51,480 nucleotides of DNA, taken from positions 1 through 51,480 of the forward strand of contig NZ_AULN01000020.1 of assembly GCF_000422305.1 (NCBI RefSeq), in the 5' to 3' direction. Of this stretch, positions 1-8,480 are shown one piece after another. Below the pieces are notes generated by a model that worked only from the letters and a program-made list of their open reading frames with translations, had not been told where the DNA came from and did not search any database. Within the stretch, counting starts at the first letter, position 1. Each line of letters starts with the position of its first letter. The translations under genes and the position numbers were made by a program. This stretch comes from Luteimonas mephitis DSM 12574. Lineage in GTDB: Bacteria; Pseudomonadota; Gammaproteobacteria; Xanthomonadales; Xanthomonadaceae.

Positions 1-1476
1 CTTGGCCTGCGCGATCGGCACGAACAGCGCGCCAGCGGCGACGTCGCGCGATTCCGGCTTCCAGCTGCCAGTCACGTCGAGGCGCTGGTGGCCTTCGACC
101 GACCTGGCGTCGAAGGTGGCTTCGGCAGCACGGAAGGCTTCGACTTCCGCGGCCGGCAGGGCTGCGTCCAGCCTGCGGAACTCGATGCCGTGCTGCGCCA
201 GCTTCGCCCCGACCCACGCGGCGTGCGCGGCGGGTACGAGGTAGCCGGCCTTCGGTGCGACGATGCTGCGGCCGGGCACGATCTCGTCTCGCAGCGGCAG
301 CTTCCACAGCTGCGGCGTGGCTTCGTCGTAACGGGTCATCAGCGCGCCGGAGATGTCCGACGGGGTGCGCGTGTAGGCATAGCCGAGGAAGTCGACGGTG
401 CGGACCTTGCCGGTGGCCTTCCAGTCCAGCGGCACCGCGGTGCCGCCGAGCTTCGCCGCGCGTGCGTCGGCGGCGCGGGCATCGGCCAGCCAGTCGCTGC
501 CATGCGCCGCGGTCTGTTCGAGCAGGGCGACGATGGTGTCGCGGGTGATCTTCACCCGCACCGGATACTCCTTCCACGAGTGGGTCTCGACCAGCATGCC
601 GAAGCGGTTGCGCAGCTGGAAATAGCCGTGCGAGAAACGCGGCGGCGCGACGCCGTCGACGAAGCCGGACGCCGGGTTGTCTTCCTCGACGAACGACGGA
701 TAGAACGTCAGCGGATGCGCGCCCCGGGCGGCGACCGCATCGACGATCGCGCCGCGCAGCGCGAGGCCGTCGGCGCGCAACTGCGTGTCGCCGGCGTGCA
801 CCGGCTCGATCTGGTAGGACACGTCCTGGCGGAACTTGGCGCCGTCGGTGACGTGCAGGTCGACGTAGACGATCGGGTCCCAGGCATTCACCAGTGCCAG
901 CATCGCCTGCATCTCGGGCGCGTCGGCCTTCACGTAGTCGCGGTTGAGGTTCAGGTTCTGCGCGGTGGTGCGCCAGCCCATCTCCTCGGGGCCGCGCTGG
1001 TTGGGGCGGTTCCAGCGGCCGAAGCGCTCGTGGCCGTCGACGTTGAACACCGGCACGAACAGCAGCACCTGGCGGTCGAGCGCGCCGGCCGCGGCTTCGC
1101 CTTCGAGCGCTTCGCGCAGGGCGAGGAAGCCGGCGTCCTTGCCGTCGGGCTCGCCGGCGTGGATGCCGCCCTGTACGAGCAGCACCGGGAAGCCTTTCGC
1201 ACGCGCCTGCTCGGGCGTGAACGCACCGCTGCGGGTCGCCACCAGCGCTTTCATCGGGCGGCCCTCGGGGGTGGTGCCGAACTCGATGCAGCGCACGGCA
1301 TCCGGATAGCGCTGCGCGAACTGCGCGCACAGCGCGATCACCTCGTCGTAGCGCCCGGTCTGGACGAAGCCGGAGCGTTCGGCCACCGTGGTCAGCGGGG
1401 CCTCCTGCGCGGGCGCGGCCATCGGCAGCAGCGCGGAGGCAAGGAGCAGGGGGGCGAAAGACGGCAGCAGGCGCAT
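1..1476 (-). CDS. Secreted M14-family zinc carboxypeptidase (3' end outside window)
   Basis: The frame reads from an ATG at 1476 and stays open to the left edge (492 codons), so the C-terminus is missing. The N-terminus is a Sec signal peptide (hydrophobic core, then APAQ at about residues 21-24). The zinc site of peptidase family M14 is visible: HAGE (His106, Glu109) and a downstream His in YVDLH (His208). An Asn-Arg pair in LNLNRD (178-179) matches the substrate carboxylate-binding residues of the family. The inferred role is periplasmic or secreted hydrolysis of peptides. Substrate and cleavage mode cannot be told because the catalytic Glu region lies outside the window. The gene is divergent from the glutathione transferase at 1645, with about 170 bases between them. 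Confidence 0.88.
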   Translation of the reverse strand, partial: MRLLPSFAPLLLASALLPMAAPAQEAPLTTVAERSGFVQTGRYDEVIALCAQFAQRYPDAVRCIEFGTTPEGRPMKALVATRSGAFTPEQARAKGFPVLLVQGGIHAGEPDGKDAGFLALREALEGEAAAGALDRQVLLFVPVFNVDGHERFGRWNRPNQRGPEEMGWRTTAQNLNLNRDYVKADAPEMQAMLALVNAWDPIVYVDLHVTDGAKFRQDVSYQIEPVHAGDTQLRADGLALRGAIVDAVAARGAHPLTFYPSFVEEDNPASGFVDGVAPPRFSHGYFQLRNRFGMLVETHSWKEYPVRVKITRDTIVALLEQTAAHGSDWLADARAADARAAKLGGTAVPLDWKATGKVRTVDFLGYAYTRTPSDISGALMTRYDEATPQLWKLPLRDEIVPGRSIVAPKAGYLVPAAHAAWVGAKLAQHGIEFRRLDAALPAAEVEAFRAAEATFDARSVEGHQRLDVTGSWKPESRDVAAGALFVPIAQAK

Positions 1477-1644
1477 GTCGATACCAGGTGGGGCGGAACC
1501 CGGATAATGCCGCAACGCCGGCCTGCAGGCAGTGCCGGTTTCCACGGATCGCGTGGATCCGGCGGGGTTCGTGCGGCCGCGGGCCGCTTTTTGCCGGGGA
1601 TGGCGGCGCCTCGCATAATGCGCGGGCCGCTTCCCCCGGAGCAC

Positions 1645-2283
1645 ATGCGCATGCACACGCTCTACTACTCGCCCGGTGCCGCCAGCATGGTGGTGCACTG
1701 GCTGCTGATCGAACTGGGCATCGCGCACGAACTGTCGCTGGTCGACTTCGAAACGCGTGCGCAGAAGTCTTCCGCCTATCTCGCGCTCAACCCCAAAGGC
1801 GTGGTGCCGACGCTGGTGATCGACGGCCAGCCGCACACCGAGGCCGCGGCGCTGCTGGTGCACCTGGCCGATACCCATCCGGCGGCGCGGCTTTCTCCGC
1901 CGGTCGACGCGCCGTTGCGCCTGGAATTCCTGCGCTGGATGTTCCACCTGGCCAACGAGCTGCAGCCACTGTTCCGGATGTGGTGGTACCCGCACGAGCC
2001 GGCGGGCGAGGGCCACGAGGAGGCGGTTCACGGCGCCACGCGCGCGCGCATCGAGGCCGAATGGTCGCTGATCGACGCCCACCTCGATGAGCACGGGCCG
2101 TACCTGCTCGGCGAGTCCCCCAGCGTCGCGGACTTCTACCTCGTGATGCTGATGCGCTGGTCGCGCAACATGCCGCGCCCGGCGACGGCGTGGCCACGGC
2201 TGGAGGCGTTGGCGGGCCGGATGAAGGCCTTGCCGTCGTTCCGGGCGCTGTATGCGCGCGAAGGGCTGGCGGAGTGGGCCTGA
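1645..2283 (+). CDS. Glutathione S-transferase family protein
   Basis: A 212-residue protein of normal GST length. The N-terminal thioredoxin-like half starts HTLYYSPGAASM (Ser/Tyr region for glutathione activation) and contains the cis-proline segment GVVPTLVIDG. It is followed by TEAAALLVHLAD, where an E-A pair normally binds the glutathione gamma-glutamyl group. The C-terminal helical domain ends with the N-capping motif LGESPSVADFYLV, typical of the family. A cytosolic glutathione conjugation or thiol-transfer role is inferred from the family; the substrate is unknown. A much longer open frame extends upstream but lies antisense to the carboxypeptidase, so the start was placed at 1645, with ATG 1651 as an alternative. 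GGAGCAC precedes 1645 closely. Confidence 0.88.
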   Translation: MRMHTLYYSPGAASMVVHWLLIELGIAHELSLVDFETRAQKSSAYLALNPKGVVPTLVIDGQPHTEAAALLVHLADTHPAARLSPPVDAPLRLEFLRWMFHLANELQPLFRMWWYPHEPAGEGHEEAVHGATRARIEAEWSLIDAHLDEHGPYLLGESPSVADFYLVMLMRWSRNMPRPATAWPRLEALAGRMKALPSFRALYAREGLAEWA

Positions 2284-2405
2284 AGCGCTGATGCACACGG
2301 TTGCAAAGGGCCGGGGTCGGCCATTCGCCAAGGGTGGCCGGCGCGGCGTGGCCCGGGCATCGCCATCGGTTACGCTTGCCACCTGATCCTGACCAAGACT
2401 CCCGG

Positions 2406-3995
2406 ATGACCACACCCGCCGCGGCCATAGACCGCACCGCGAAACTGCCCCGGCAGATCCCCTACATCATCGGCAACGAAGGCTGCGAGCGCTTCAGTTT
2501 CTACGGGATGCGCAACATCCTGGTGCCGTTCCTGGTCAGCAGCCTGCTGCTGGCCTACCTGCCCGAATCCGAGCGCGGCGGCGCGGCGAAGGACATCTTC
2601 CATACCTTCGTCATCGGCGTGTATTTCTTCCCGCTGCTGGGCGGCTGGATCTCCGACCGCTTCTTCGGCAAGTACAACACCGTGCTGTGGCTGTCGCTGG
2701 TGTACTGCGCGGGCCATGCCTGCCTGGCGCTGTTCGAAGACAGCCGCGCCGGCTTCTATACCGGACTGTTCCTGATCGCGCTGGGGTCGGGCGGCATCAA
2801 GCCGCTGGTGTCGGCGTTCGTGGGCGACCAGTTCGACCGCAGCAACAAGCACCTGGCCAAGGTGGTCTACGACGCGTTCTACTGGATCATCAACTTCGGC
2901 TCGTTCTTCGCGTCGCTGTTGATGCCGCTGTTCCTGCGCGAATACGGCCCCAGCGTGGCGTTCGGCATCCCCGGCGCGCTGATGTTCGTCGCCACGATCA
3001 TTTTCTGGAGCGGCCGCAACAAGTACGTGCACGTGCCGCCCGCGCCGCCGGACCCGCACTCGTTCCTGCGCGTGGTGCGCACGGCGCTGTTCGCGCATGC
3101 GCCGGGGCAGGGCCGTGCCGGGCTGGTGGTGTTCGGCATCGGCGCGGTGCTGGCGGCAGGCGCGCTGGCGTGGCTGGTGCGCGACGACTTCGTGATCGCG
3201 GTGCTGCTGGCACTGGGCCTGCTGATGGCGGCCGGCGGGATCGGCGCCTCGATGCAGATCGACCGCGCCCGCGGCGTGCACCCGGCGCATGCGGTCGAAG
3301 GCGCGCGCGCGGTGCTGCGGATCCTGATCGTATTCGCGCTGGTAACGCCGTTCTGGTCGCTTTTCGACCAGAAGGCCTCGACCTGGGTGATCCAGGGCGG
3401 GGCGATGACGATGCCGCACGACCAGTGGTGGTGGCCGAGCTGGCTGGTGAAGGCACCGGCGCAGATGCAGGCATTGAACCCGCTGCTGGTGATGCTGCTG
3501 ATCCCGTTCAACAACCTGGTGCTGTTCCCGGCGCTGCGGCGGATGGGGATGGAGATCACCTCGCTGCGGCGGATGGGCGCGGGCATTGCGTTCTCGGGCC
3601 TGGCGTGGATCGTCGCGGGCATGATCCAGCTGGCGATCGATGGCGGCGACGCGGTGTCGATCGCCTGGCAGATCGCGCCGTACGCGCTGCTGACCCTGGG
3701 CGAGGTCCTGGTCTCCGCGACCGGCCTCGAGTTCGCCTACAGCCAGGCGCCGCCGTCGATGAAGGGCGCGATCATGAGCTTCTGGATGCTGTCGGTGTCG
3801 TACGGCAACCTGTGGGTGCTGATCACCAATGCCGCGGTGCGCAACGAGGCGGTGACCACGCAGATCGCGGGAACCGGGATGACCGAGAACGCGTTCCTGA
3901 TGTTCTTCTTCGCCGTGTTCGCGCTGCTCACCGCGCTGGTGTTCGCGCTGTACGCCAGGCGCTATCCGATGCAGGACAACTACCGGGCCGCCTGA
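2406..3995 (+). CDS. POT/PTR-family proton-dependent oligopeptide transporter
   Basis: A 529-residue polytopic inner-membrane protein of the proton-dependent oligopeptide transporter (POT) branch of the major facilitator superfamily, which imports di- and tripeptides with protons. The diagnostic N-terminal motif is present as NEGCERFSFYGMRNILV (the ExxERFxYYG signature). The second family motif region is seen in GSGGIKPLVSAFVGDQF. About 12-14 hydrophobic segments can be counted, including a middle pair characteristic of bacterial POTs. ATG 2406 was chosen because homology begins about 15 residues later; the longer upstream extension is Arg/Pro-rich noise. The stop overlaps the start of the rhomboid gene (TGATG), so the two are translationally coupled. 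Specificity between peptides and other substrates cannot be read from sequence. Confidence 0.92.
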   Translation: MTTPAAAIDRTAKLPRQIPYIIGNEGCERFSFYGMRNILVPFLVSSLLLAYLPESERGGAAKDIFHTFVIGVYFFPLLGGWISDRFFGKYNTVLWLSLVYCAGHACLALFEDSRAGFYTGLFLIALGSGGIKPLVSAFVGDQFDRSNKHLAKVVYDAFYWIINFGSFFASLLMPLFLREYGPSVAFGIPGALMFVATIIFWSGRNKYVHVPPAPPDPHSFLRVVRTALFAHAPGQGRAGLVVFGIGAVLAAGALAWLVRDDFVIAVLLALGLLMAAGGIGASMQIDRARGVHPAHAVEGARAVLRILIVFALVTPFWSLFDQKASTWVIQGGAMTMPHDQWWWPSWLVKAPAQMQALNPLLVMLLIPFNNLVLFPALRRMGMEITSLRRMGAGIAFSGLAWIVAGMIQLAIDGGDAVSIAWQIAPYALLTLGEVLVSATGLEFAYSQAPPSMKGAIMSFWMLSVSYGNLWVLITNAAVRNEAVTTQIAGTGMTENAFLMFFFAVFALLTALVFALYARRYPMQDNYRAA

Positions 3996-4615
3996 TGAAC
4001 ATCTCGATCACGATCATCATCGTCGCCGCCACTTGCCTGGTCTCGTGGCTGGCGTTCAACAACCGGCAATTGCTGGACCGCCTGATCCTGTGGCCGCCCG
4101 CGGTGGACCGGTTCAAGCAGTACGACCGGCTGGTCACGCACGGCTTCATCCATGCCGACCTCGGCCACCTGCTGTTCAACATGATCACGCTGTTCTTCTT
4201 CGGCCGGCCGGTCGAGCAGGTGTTCGTGGAGCGCATCGGCGCGCCCGGCTTCGTGCTGTTCTACCTGTCGGCGATCGTGGTCGCGATCCTGCCCACCTAC
4301 CTCAAGCACCGCCGCGACGCGCAGTACCGCAGCCTGGGTGCGTCGGGCGCGGTGTCGGCGGTGCTGTTCGCCTTCATCCTGATGGCGCCGTGGACGGGAA
4401 TCTACATCTTCTTCATCCCGATCCCGATCCCGGCGATCCTCTACGCGGTGTTCTACGTCGGCTACAGCATCTGGATGGACCGGCGCGGGACCGACAACGT
4501 CAACCACAGCGCCCACCTGTGGGGCGCGGGTTACGGCGTGCTGTTCGCGCTGGTCATGGAGCCGGGGCTGTTCCGGCACTTCCTTGCCGAACTCGCCAAT
4601 CCGGCGTTCGGCTAG
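3995..4615 (+). CDS. Rhomboid-family intramembrane serine protease
   Basis: A 206-residue protein with about six transmembrane segments, close to the size of a minimal rhomboid core. It has HLLFNM (His58, Asn62, oxyanion region), GASGA with the likely nucleophile Ser117, and a C-terminal HSAHLWGAGYG with the likely catalytic His174. All key residues are therefore present and the enzyme should be active. Rhomboids cleave membrane proteins within or next to a transmembrane helix; the target here is unknown. The ATG shares one base with the stop of the peptide transporter gene, so the two form a two-gene operon. Whether the protease acts on the transporter is not shown by sequence. Confidence 0.9.
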   Translation: MNISITIIIVAATCLVSWLAFNNRQLLDRLILWPPAVDRFKQYDRLVTHGFIHADLGHLLFNMITLFFFGRPVEQVFVERIGAPGFVLFYLSAIVVAILPTYLKHRRDAQYRSLGASGAVSAVLFAFILMAPWTGIYIFFIPIPIPAILYAVFYVGYSIWMDRRGTDNVNHSAHLWGAGYGVLFALVMEPGLFRHFLAELANPAFG

Positions 4616-4639
4616 CGAGCAGCGCAGGCCGTGGCCGGA

Positions 4640-4837
4640 TCAGGCTGCGGCGGTCTGGACCTGGATCGAGCCTGCCCGGGTGGCGACCTGCTCGGCGCCG
4701 CCGTACGCCTGCGCCAGGCGCCCGTAGATCATCGAATCGAGCTGGCTGTATTCGCAGTTGTCGGTCTCGCCGTTGCGGGCCAGTTCGAACAGCCGGGTGA
4801 CGGCTTCGTGTTCCGCGTTCTCGCTGTGGTCGTACAT
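4640..4837 (-). CDS. Small hypothetical protein (65 aa)
   Basis: No family is recognised. This short reading frame is preceded by a good ribosome site (GAGGAGACC about 8 bases before the ATG), which is the main reason to accept it. The protein is acidic in its N-terminal half (MYDHSENAEHEAV), has no signal peptide or membrane segment, and holds one Cys in NCEYSQLD. It is convergent with the rhomboid gene, 24 bases from its stop. Promoter-like sequence was not clear in the 210-base region separating it from the histone-like gene. A soluble small protein is the most that can be said. Confidence 0.55.
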   Translation of the reverse strand: MYDHSENAEHEAVTRLFELARNGETDNCEYSQLDSMIYGRLAQAYGGAEQVATRAGSIQVQTAAA

Positions 4838-5050
4838 GTCGGTCTCCTCTCTTGATCGAGAGAGGAAGCAGCAAGCGTGCCAAAGGCTTCGCGCGGCCCC
4901 GGCATCGGCGGCACGTGACGCAACGTGTCAGCTATCCGCGCAGCGGGCCGCTGAATGACATCCCAAGGCCGGACAGACGCGCTCACTTGGAGTGAATGGC
5001 CGCGATGCTATTGCTGTCGCCGCAAACCACCCCCAGGAAACGGAGGCGAA

Positions 5051-5875
5051 ATGGCGACCACCCGCAAGGCAAGTCGGACCGTGAAGAAGGCCACCACGAC
5101 CACGAAGAAATCCGCTACCGCGGGGCGCAAGCAGGCGCCTGCACGGAAAACGAGCGCGAAGCGCGCCACGGCCGCCAAGCCGGTCGCGTCCAGGCGCTTA
5201 ACGAAGAAGGCCGCGACACGCAAGGCGCCTGCGAAGAAGGTCGCGGCGAAACGGCCGACGGCGAAAAAGGCGGTTGCGAAGAAGACCGCGGCCAGGAAAC
5301 CGGCGTCGACGAAAGCCTCGTCGCGAAAGGCCGCGCCGACCAAGTTGGCGAAGAAAACCTCGGCCCGCAAGACCGCCGTGAAGAAGGCAGCCGGGCGGAC
5401 CGCGGCGAAAAAGGTGGTCACGAAGAAAGCGCCCTCGCGCACGGCTGCAAAGAAGACTTCGGTGAAGAAGGCAGCCGCAAGCCCCGTGGCGAGGAAGGCC
5501 GCGAAGAAGGCGGTGGCGAAGACCGCGGGCAAGCAGGCATCCGGGCAGGGGAAAGACGCGAAGGCATCAGCGAATCCGGCACGCTCCAGGCCGGTCGGCA
5601 AGCGCGCGGCCAAGCCGCCTGCCGGCATCACCCCCGAGCAGGCGCTGGAGAACACCCGCAAGCTGCTCGAAGCCAAGCATGAGCAAGACCGCCAGACGCC
5701 GGTCTGGCAGCAGCTCGACGGCAGCCATGCCGCTGGCGTGCAGGGCGGCTACCAGTCCGACGAGGCCGCCGCGAAGGCCGCCGAACTGCATGCGGCCGAG
5801 AGCCGGCTCCAGGCGATCCAGGGCAGCATCGGTACCCAGGACCGCCACAACCAGGGCAAGCGCGATAATCGCTGA
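5051..5875 (+). CDS. Histone H1-like Lys/Ala-rich DNA-binding protein
   Basis: A 274-residue protein with two parts. Residues 1 to about 205 are a low-complexity Lys/Ala/Thr/Arg tail built of irregular KKA, AKK and KTA repeats, like eukaryotic histone H1 tails and bacterial AlgP/Hc-type proteins. Residues from about 206 on form an ordinary-composition segment that begins PPAGITPEQALENTRKLLEA, is predicted helical, and ends in a Gln/Asn/Arg-rich tail. The role inferred from composition is non-specific DNA binding and compaction; the C-terminal segment may carry a partner or sensing function. GGAGG sits 5 bases before the ATG, which fixes the start against the longer upstream frame. It is followed by a GNAT-type gene after 19 bases, probably one transcript. 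Confidence 0.78.
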   Translation: MATTRKASRTVKKATTTTKKSATAGRKQAPARKTSAKRATAAKPVASRRLTKKAATRKAPAKKVAAKRPTAKKAVAKKTAARKPASTKASSRKAAPTKLAKKTSARKTAVKKAAGRTAAKKVVTKKAPSRTAAKKTSVKKAAASPVARKAAKKAVAKTAGKQASGQGKDAKASANPARSRPVGKRAAKPPAGITPEQALENTRKLLEAKHEQDRQTPVWQQLDGSHAAGVQGGYQSDEAAAKAAELHAAESRLQAIQGSIGTQDRHNQGKRDNR

Positions 5876-5894
5876 GTCCGCACGACAGGAGAGC

Positions 5895-6182
5895 ATGGTG
5901 GAGTCCGAGGAAATCAGGCACGACAGCGAAGGCCGGCGCTTCACGACATCCCAGGAAGGCCATGAGGCTTTCGTGGAGTACGAGCGGGAAGGCGACGTGC
6001 TCGTCATCACCCATACGATCGTGCCCCCGGAGATCGGCGGCCGCGGCATCGCGGGGAAACTGGTGGAAGCCGCGCTGCAACATGCGCGGACCGAAGGCCT
6101 GAAAGTGCGGCCGGACTGCTCCTATGCCGCCGCCTACATGCGGCGCCACCCCGACTACGCGGACCTGCTCGCTCCGGCGTGA
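5895..6182 (+). CDS. Small GNAT-type N-acetyltransferase (YjdJ/NATD1-like)
   Basis: A 95-residue protein matching the compact N-acetyltransf_CG type of GNAT fold. It has an N-terminal strand pair ending THTIVPPEIGGRGIAGKLVEAAL, where GRGIAG is the acetyl-CoA pyrophosphate loop. The conserved C-terminal Cys-x-hydrophobic-Ala-x-Tyr and HPDYADLL region follows (DCSYAAAYMRRHPDYADLL). Acceptor substrates of this small family are largely unknown. AGGAGAGC precedes the ATG. The gene lies directly after the Lys-rich histone-like gene, so an acetylation link between the two products is tempting but unproven. Confidence 0.82.
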   Translation: MVESEEIRHDSEGRRFTTSQEGHEAFVEYEREGDVLVITHTIVPPEIGGRGIAGKLVEAALQHARTEGLKVRPDCSYAAAYMRRHPDYADLLAPA

Positions 6183-6287
6183 CTGTCCAGCGGGCCGTCC
6201 GCGACCGCGATGCGTGGCGCGGATGAGCAGGGCGCATGGCGTCGTGGATCGCGGGGCCGTGTCTCGCGATGCCCCTGGATTGCGGGG

Positions 6288-7337
6288 CTAGTCCGAACCG
6301 GCCGGCGCCATCGGCGCGATGGTCTGCCCCTGTACCGGTTCGCCGCGTTCGACGGCCTTGCCATCGGCGGTGTAGTGCTCGAAGAACGCCGGCAGGCCGT
6401 CGCCTTCGCCGAACTCCGGCGCGTCCTGGAGGTGGAAGTGCAGGTGCGGCTCGCTGGTGTTGCCGCTGTTGCCGCAGCGGCCCAGTTCGTCGCCCGCGGC
6501 CACCTGCTGGCCGGCCTTCACCGCAACGCTGCCCTGTCGCATGTGGGCGAGCATCGCGTATTCGCCGTGGCCGAGATCGAGCATGACGTGGTTGCCGGCG
6601 ACCGCTTCGGGATTGCGCGTGCCGATGGCCTGGTCCGGCAGCCCATCCACGGCTTCCAGCACCTTGGCGTCGGCCGGCGCGAGGATCGGCTGGTTCCAGC
6701 AGTAATAGTCCTCCAGCGCCTTGCCGTCGCCGCGGTGGCTGCTGCCGTCGACGCGCTTGACCAGGTCGTAGGCGAAGCGCTGGCCGCGCACGGCGGCGTG
6801 GTAGTTCCGGCTGATGTCGTGGCCGCCCCAGAACACGTACCAGGCGCCGTCGAACGGCAGGCGCAGGTGTGCCTTGGTCTGGTAGCCGAGGTGCGGCGAG
6901 GGCGCGGTTTCCGGCTGTGGGCGCACGAAGAAACCCTGCACCTTGCCGTCACCATCGACCGCCCACTGCATCACGATCGGCATCGGCACCTTGCTCCAGC
7001 GCGCGACGCGCAGGTAGATGCGCAGTCCCGACTGCTCGACCGCCTGCTCGTCCAGCACGGACTGCTCCTCGCCCAGCTCGCGCGCCAGCTGCGCGCGGAA
7101 CTGCGCGAGCGCGCCGACATCGCCCAGCCCTTCGCGCATCGGCGCGGCCATGCGCGCCCAGACCGCCGCGGTGTCGCCGGCGAGGAACAGGCGCGAGAGC
7201 TCGCGTCCCTCGGGCATCCCGGGTTTCGCGGCGGCATCGGCCGCGGGCGTGGCTTGGGCGGCGGACTGCGCCGACGCGGCAAGCGGAAGTGCCGCGAGCG
7301 CCAGTGACAGCGCGGCGGCAAGGATCGGGTTCGACAT
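6288..7337 (-). CDS. Exported M23-family metallopeptidase
   Basis: A 349-residue protein with a Sec signal peptide (AALSLALAALPLAASAQS). A mid region of about 150 residues has no recognised family and is followed by a LytM/M23 zinc peptidase domain. The metal site can be seen as RGQRFAYDL (Asp ligand) and the HLHFHL motif (HxH) in EPHLHFHLQD; GNHVMLDLGHGEYAMLAHM is typical of the fold. M23 enzymes cut peptidoglycan cross-links or Gly-rich peptides in the periplasm. It is the last gene of a three-gene operon; its ATG overlaps the stop of the winged-helix regulator by one base (TGATG). The longer in-frame extension belongs to the regulator's region and was rejected. Confidence 0.86.
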   Translation of the reverse strand: MSNPILAAALSLALAALPLAASAQSAAQATPAADAAAKPGMPEGRELSRLFLAGDTAAVWARMAAPMREGLGDVGALAQFRAQLARELGEEQSVLDEQAVEQSGLRIYLRVARWSKVPMPIVMQWAVDGDGKVQGFFVRPQPETAPSPHLGYQTKAHLRLPFDGAWYVFWGGHDISRNYHAAVRGQRFAYDLVKRVDGSSHRGDGKALEDYYCWNQPILAPADAKVLEAVDGLPDQAIGTRNPEAVAGNHVMLDLGHGEYAMLAHMRQGSVAVKAGQQVAAGDELGRCGNSGNTSEPHLHFHLQDAPEFGEGDGLPAFFEHYTADGKAVERGEPVQGQTIAPMAPAGSD

Positions 7338-7678
7338 CAGTCTTGCTCCTGGTTGGTGGGTGCACCGGAATCGATCAGCGCGGCGATCTGACGGCGGTAG
7401 CGCTGCAGCGCCTCGCGGCCGGTGTCGGTGATCGCCGCGCGGGTCAGCGGGCGCTTGCCGCGGAAGCTCTTGTGTATCGCCACCAGCCCGGCGGCCTCGA
7501 GCTTGGACAGATGGCTCGACAGGTTGCCCTTGCTGAGCCGGCAGACGGTTTCGAGGAAGCCGAACTCGACCAGCTCGGCCCCGCTGAGCACGGTGAGGAT
7601 CGCCAGCCGCGCCGGCTCGTGGACCAGCCGGTCGACGGCGAGTACCGCGTCGATCGCGTCCTGGGTGCCGCTCTTCAT
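7337..7678 (-). CDS. Winged-helix transcriptional regulator (MarR/ArsR-like, DUF-type wHTH)
   Basis: A 113-residue one-domain regulator. The segment HEPARLAILTVLSGAELVEFGFLE followed by LSKGNLSSHLSKLEAAGLV is a classic winged helix-turn-helix, with the recognition helix at SSHLSKLE. The wing lies around SFRGKRPLTRAAITDTGRE. No metal-binding Cys pair is present, so metal sensing is unlikely. The ATG lies inside the stop of the upstream membrane-protein gene (ATGA), and its stop overlaps the M23 gene start, so all three are co-translated. A palindrome in the operon promoter (8350-8364) is a candidate autoregulatory site. The ligand is unknown. Confidence 0.83.
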   Translation of the reverse strand: MKSGTQDAIDAVLAVDRLVHEPARLAILTVLSGAELVEFGFLETVCRLSKGNLSSHLSKLEAAGLVAIHKSFRGKRPLTRAAITDTGREALQRYRRQIAALIDSGAPTNQEQD

Positions 7679-8319
7679 GCTTCGGCACCCCGGCCGTGGC
7701 TGCGGTTCGACAGGCCGAGTTCGTCGCGCAGCCGCAGGTAGTCGCGGTGTTCGCGCCAGCCGGTGGTGATGGCGATGGCGGCATAGAGCGCGGCAAGCAG
7801 GATCCAGTACCAGGGGTAGTGGAGGCCGACGATCACCACTGCCGCCTGGCAGACCAGCAGCACGCCGACCAGGAAATCGCCGACCGACCAGAACCAGCGC
7901 GCCGCGACCAGCGGCATCGCCGCGACGATCGCGACGTAGGCGATGCCCGGCCACTGCCAGGCGCGGGCGCCGGCGGTCCACGCCACGCCGGCGATGATCA
8001 GCAGCGACATCGCCGCCAGGTACGCCACCATCCACAGGTGCATGCGGCGCTGCTTGCCGGAAAGCCGCTCGCGGGCGGCACCCGCGCGCTGGTAGTAGAA
8101 GGCGCGCAGCAGTTCCTTCGACAGCAGCCACAGCAGCGGCGCACCGGCCAGCGCGTAGCGCAGGGCAGGGGTCAGCTCGACGGTCGCACCGACCACGAAC
8201 GTGGCCAGGCACAGCAGGCCGCCGATCACCAGGCTCAGCCCGCCGGCGCTGCGGGAGTAGCAGGCATATCGGCTGGTGTTCTCGGCGAGGCGGGACAGGG
8301 AGTCGGCGTCGGTTTGCAT
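7675..8319 (-). CDS. Polytopic membrane protein of unknown function
   Basis: A 214-residue protein when started at ATG 8319. It has a hydrophilic N-terminus (MQTDADSLSRLAENTSRYA) and then about six hydrophobic segments, beginning with GGLSLVIGGLLCLATFVVG. The middle loop SGKQRRMHLW is basic, and the C-terminal tail is polar (LRLRDELGLSNRSHG). No enzyme or transporter motif was recognised. The first gene of the operon, it ends inside the start codon of the winged-helix regulator. Such membrane protein plus small wHTH pairs often form sense-and-response units, but this is inference. The longer upstream in-frame start would lie in the promoter and was rejected. Confidence 0.75.
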   Translation of the reverse strand: MQTDADSLSRLAENTSRYACYSRSAGGLSLVIGGLLCLATFVVGATVELTPALRYALAGAPLLWLLSKELLRAFYYQRAGAARERLSGKQRRMHLWMVAYLAAMSLLIIAGVAWTAGARAWQWPGIAYVAIVAAMPLVAARWFWSVGDFLVGVLLVCQAAVVIVGLHYPWYWILLAALYAAIAITTGWREHRDYLRLRDELGLSNRSHGRGAEA

Positions 8320-8344
8320 CTTGGCGGCTCGTTTGCTTGGTGCA

Positions 8345-8376
8345 AATAGGTTTGCATCACAAACTTTGCGTGTCAA
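8345..8376 (-). promoter_or_regulatory. Sigma70-type promoter with operator-like palindrome for the 8319-6288 operon
   Basis: Reading the reverse strand, a consensus -35 TTGACA lies at 8376-8371. It is followed after 17-18 bases by an AT-rich -10-like stretch (AACCTATTT) near 8353-8345. Inside the spacer is the perfect palindrome GTTTG-CATCA-CAAAC (8350-8364). Binding there would block polymerase, and the operon encodes a winged-helix regulator, so autorepression is a reasonable inference. The leader to ATG 8319 would be about 20 bases. Confidence 0.6.
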
Positions 8377-8480
8377 GTGCTGCTGCGTGCGGGACAGGCG
8401 CAGGTAGCTCGAGCCGGGCAGGTCCGGCGCGCGTCGCGTGCCGTGGCGCGGCCAATCTGCGAGACTGCGCGCCCGCCGCC

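Noticed and set aside
88..1644. Long plus-strand open frame before the glutathione transferase
   Set aside because: It is antisense to a carboxypeptidase with clear signal peptide and zinc motifs; its translation is Arg/Gly/Ala-rich and without domains. Only the part from 1645 is real.
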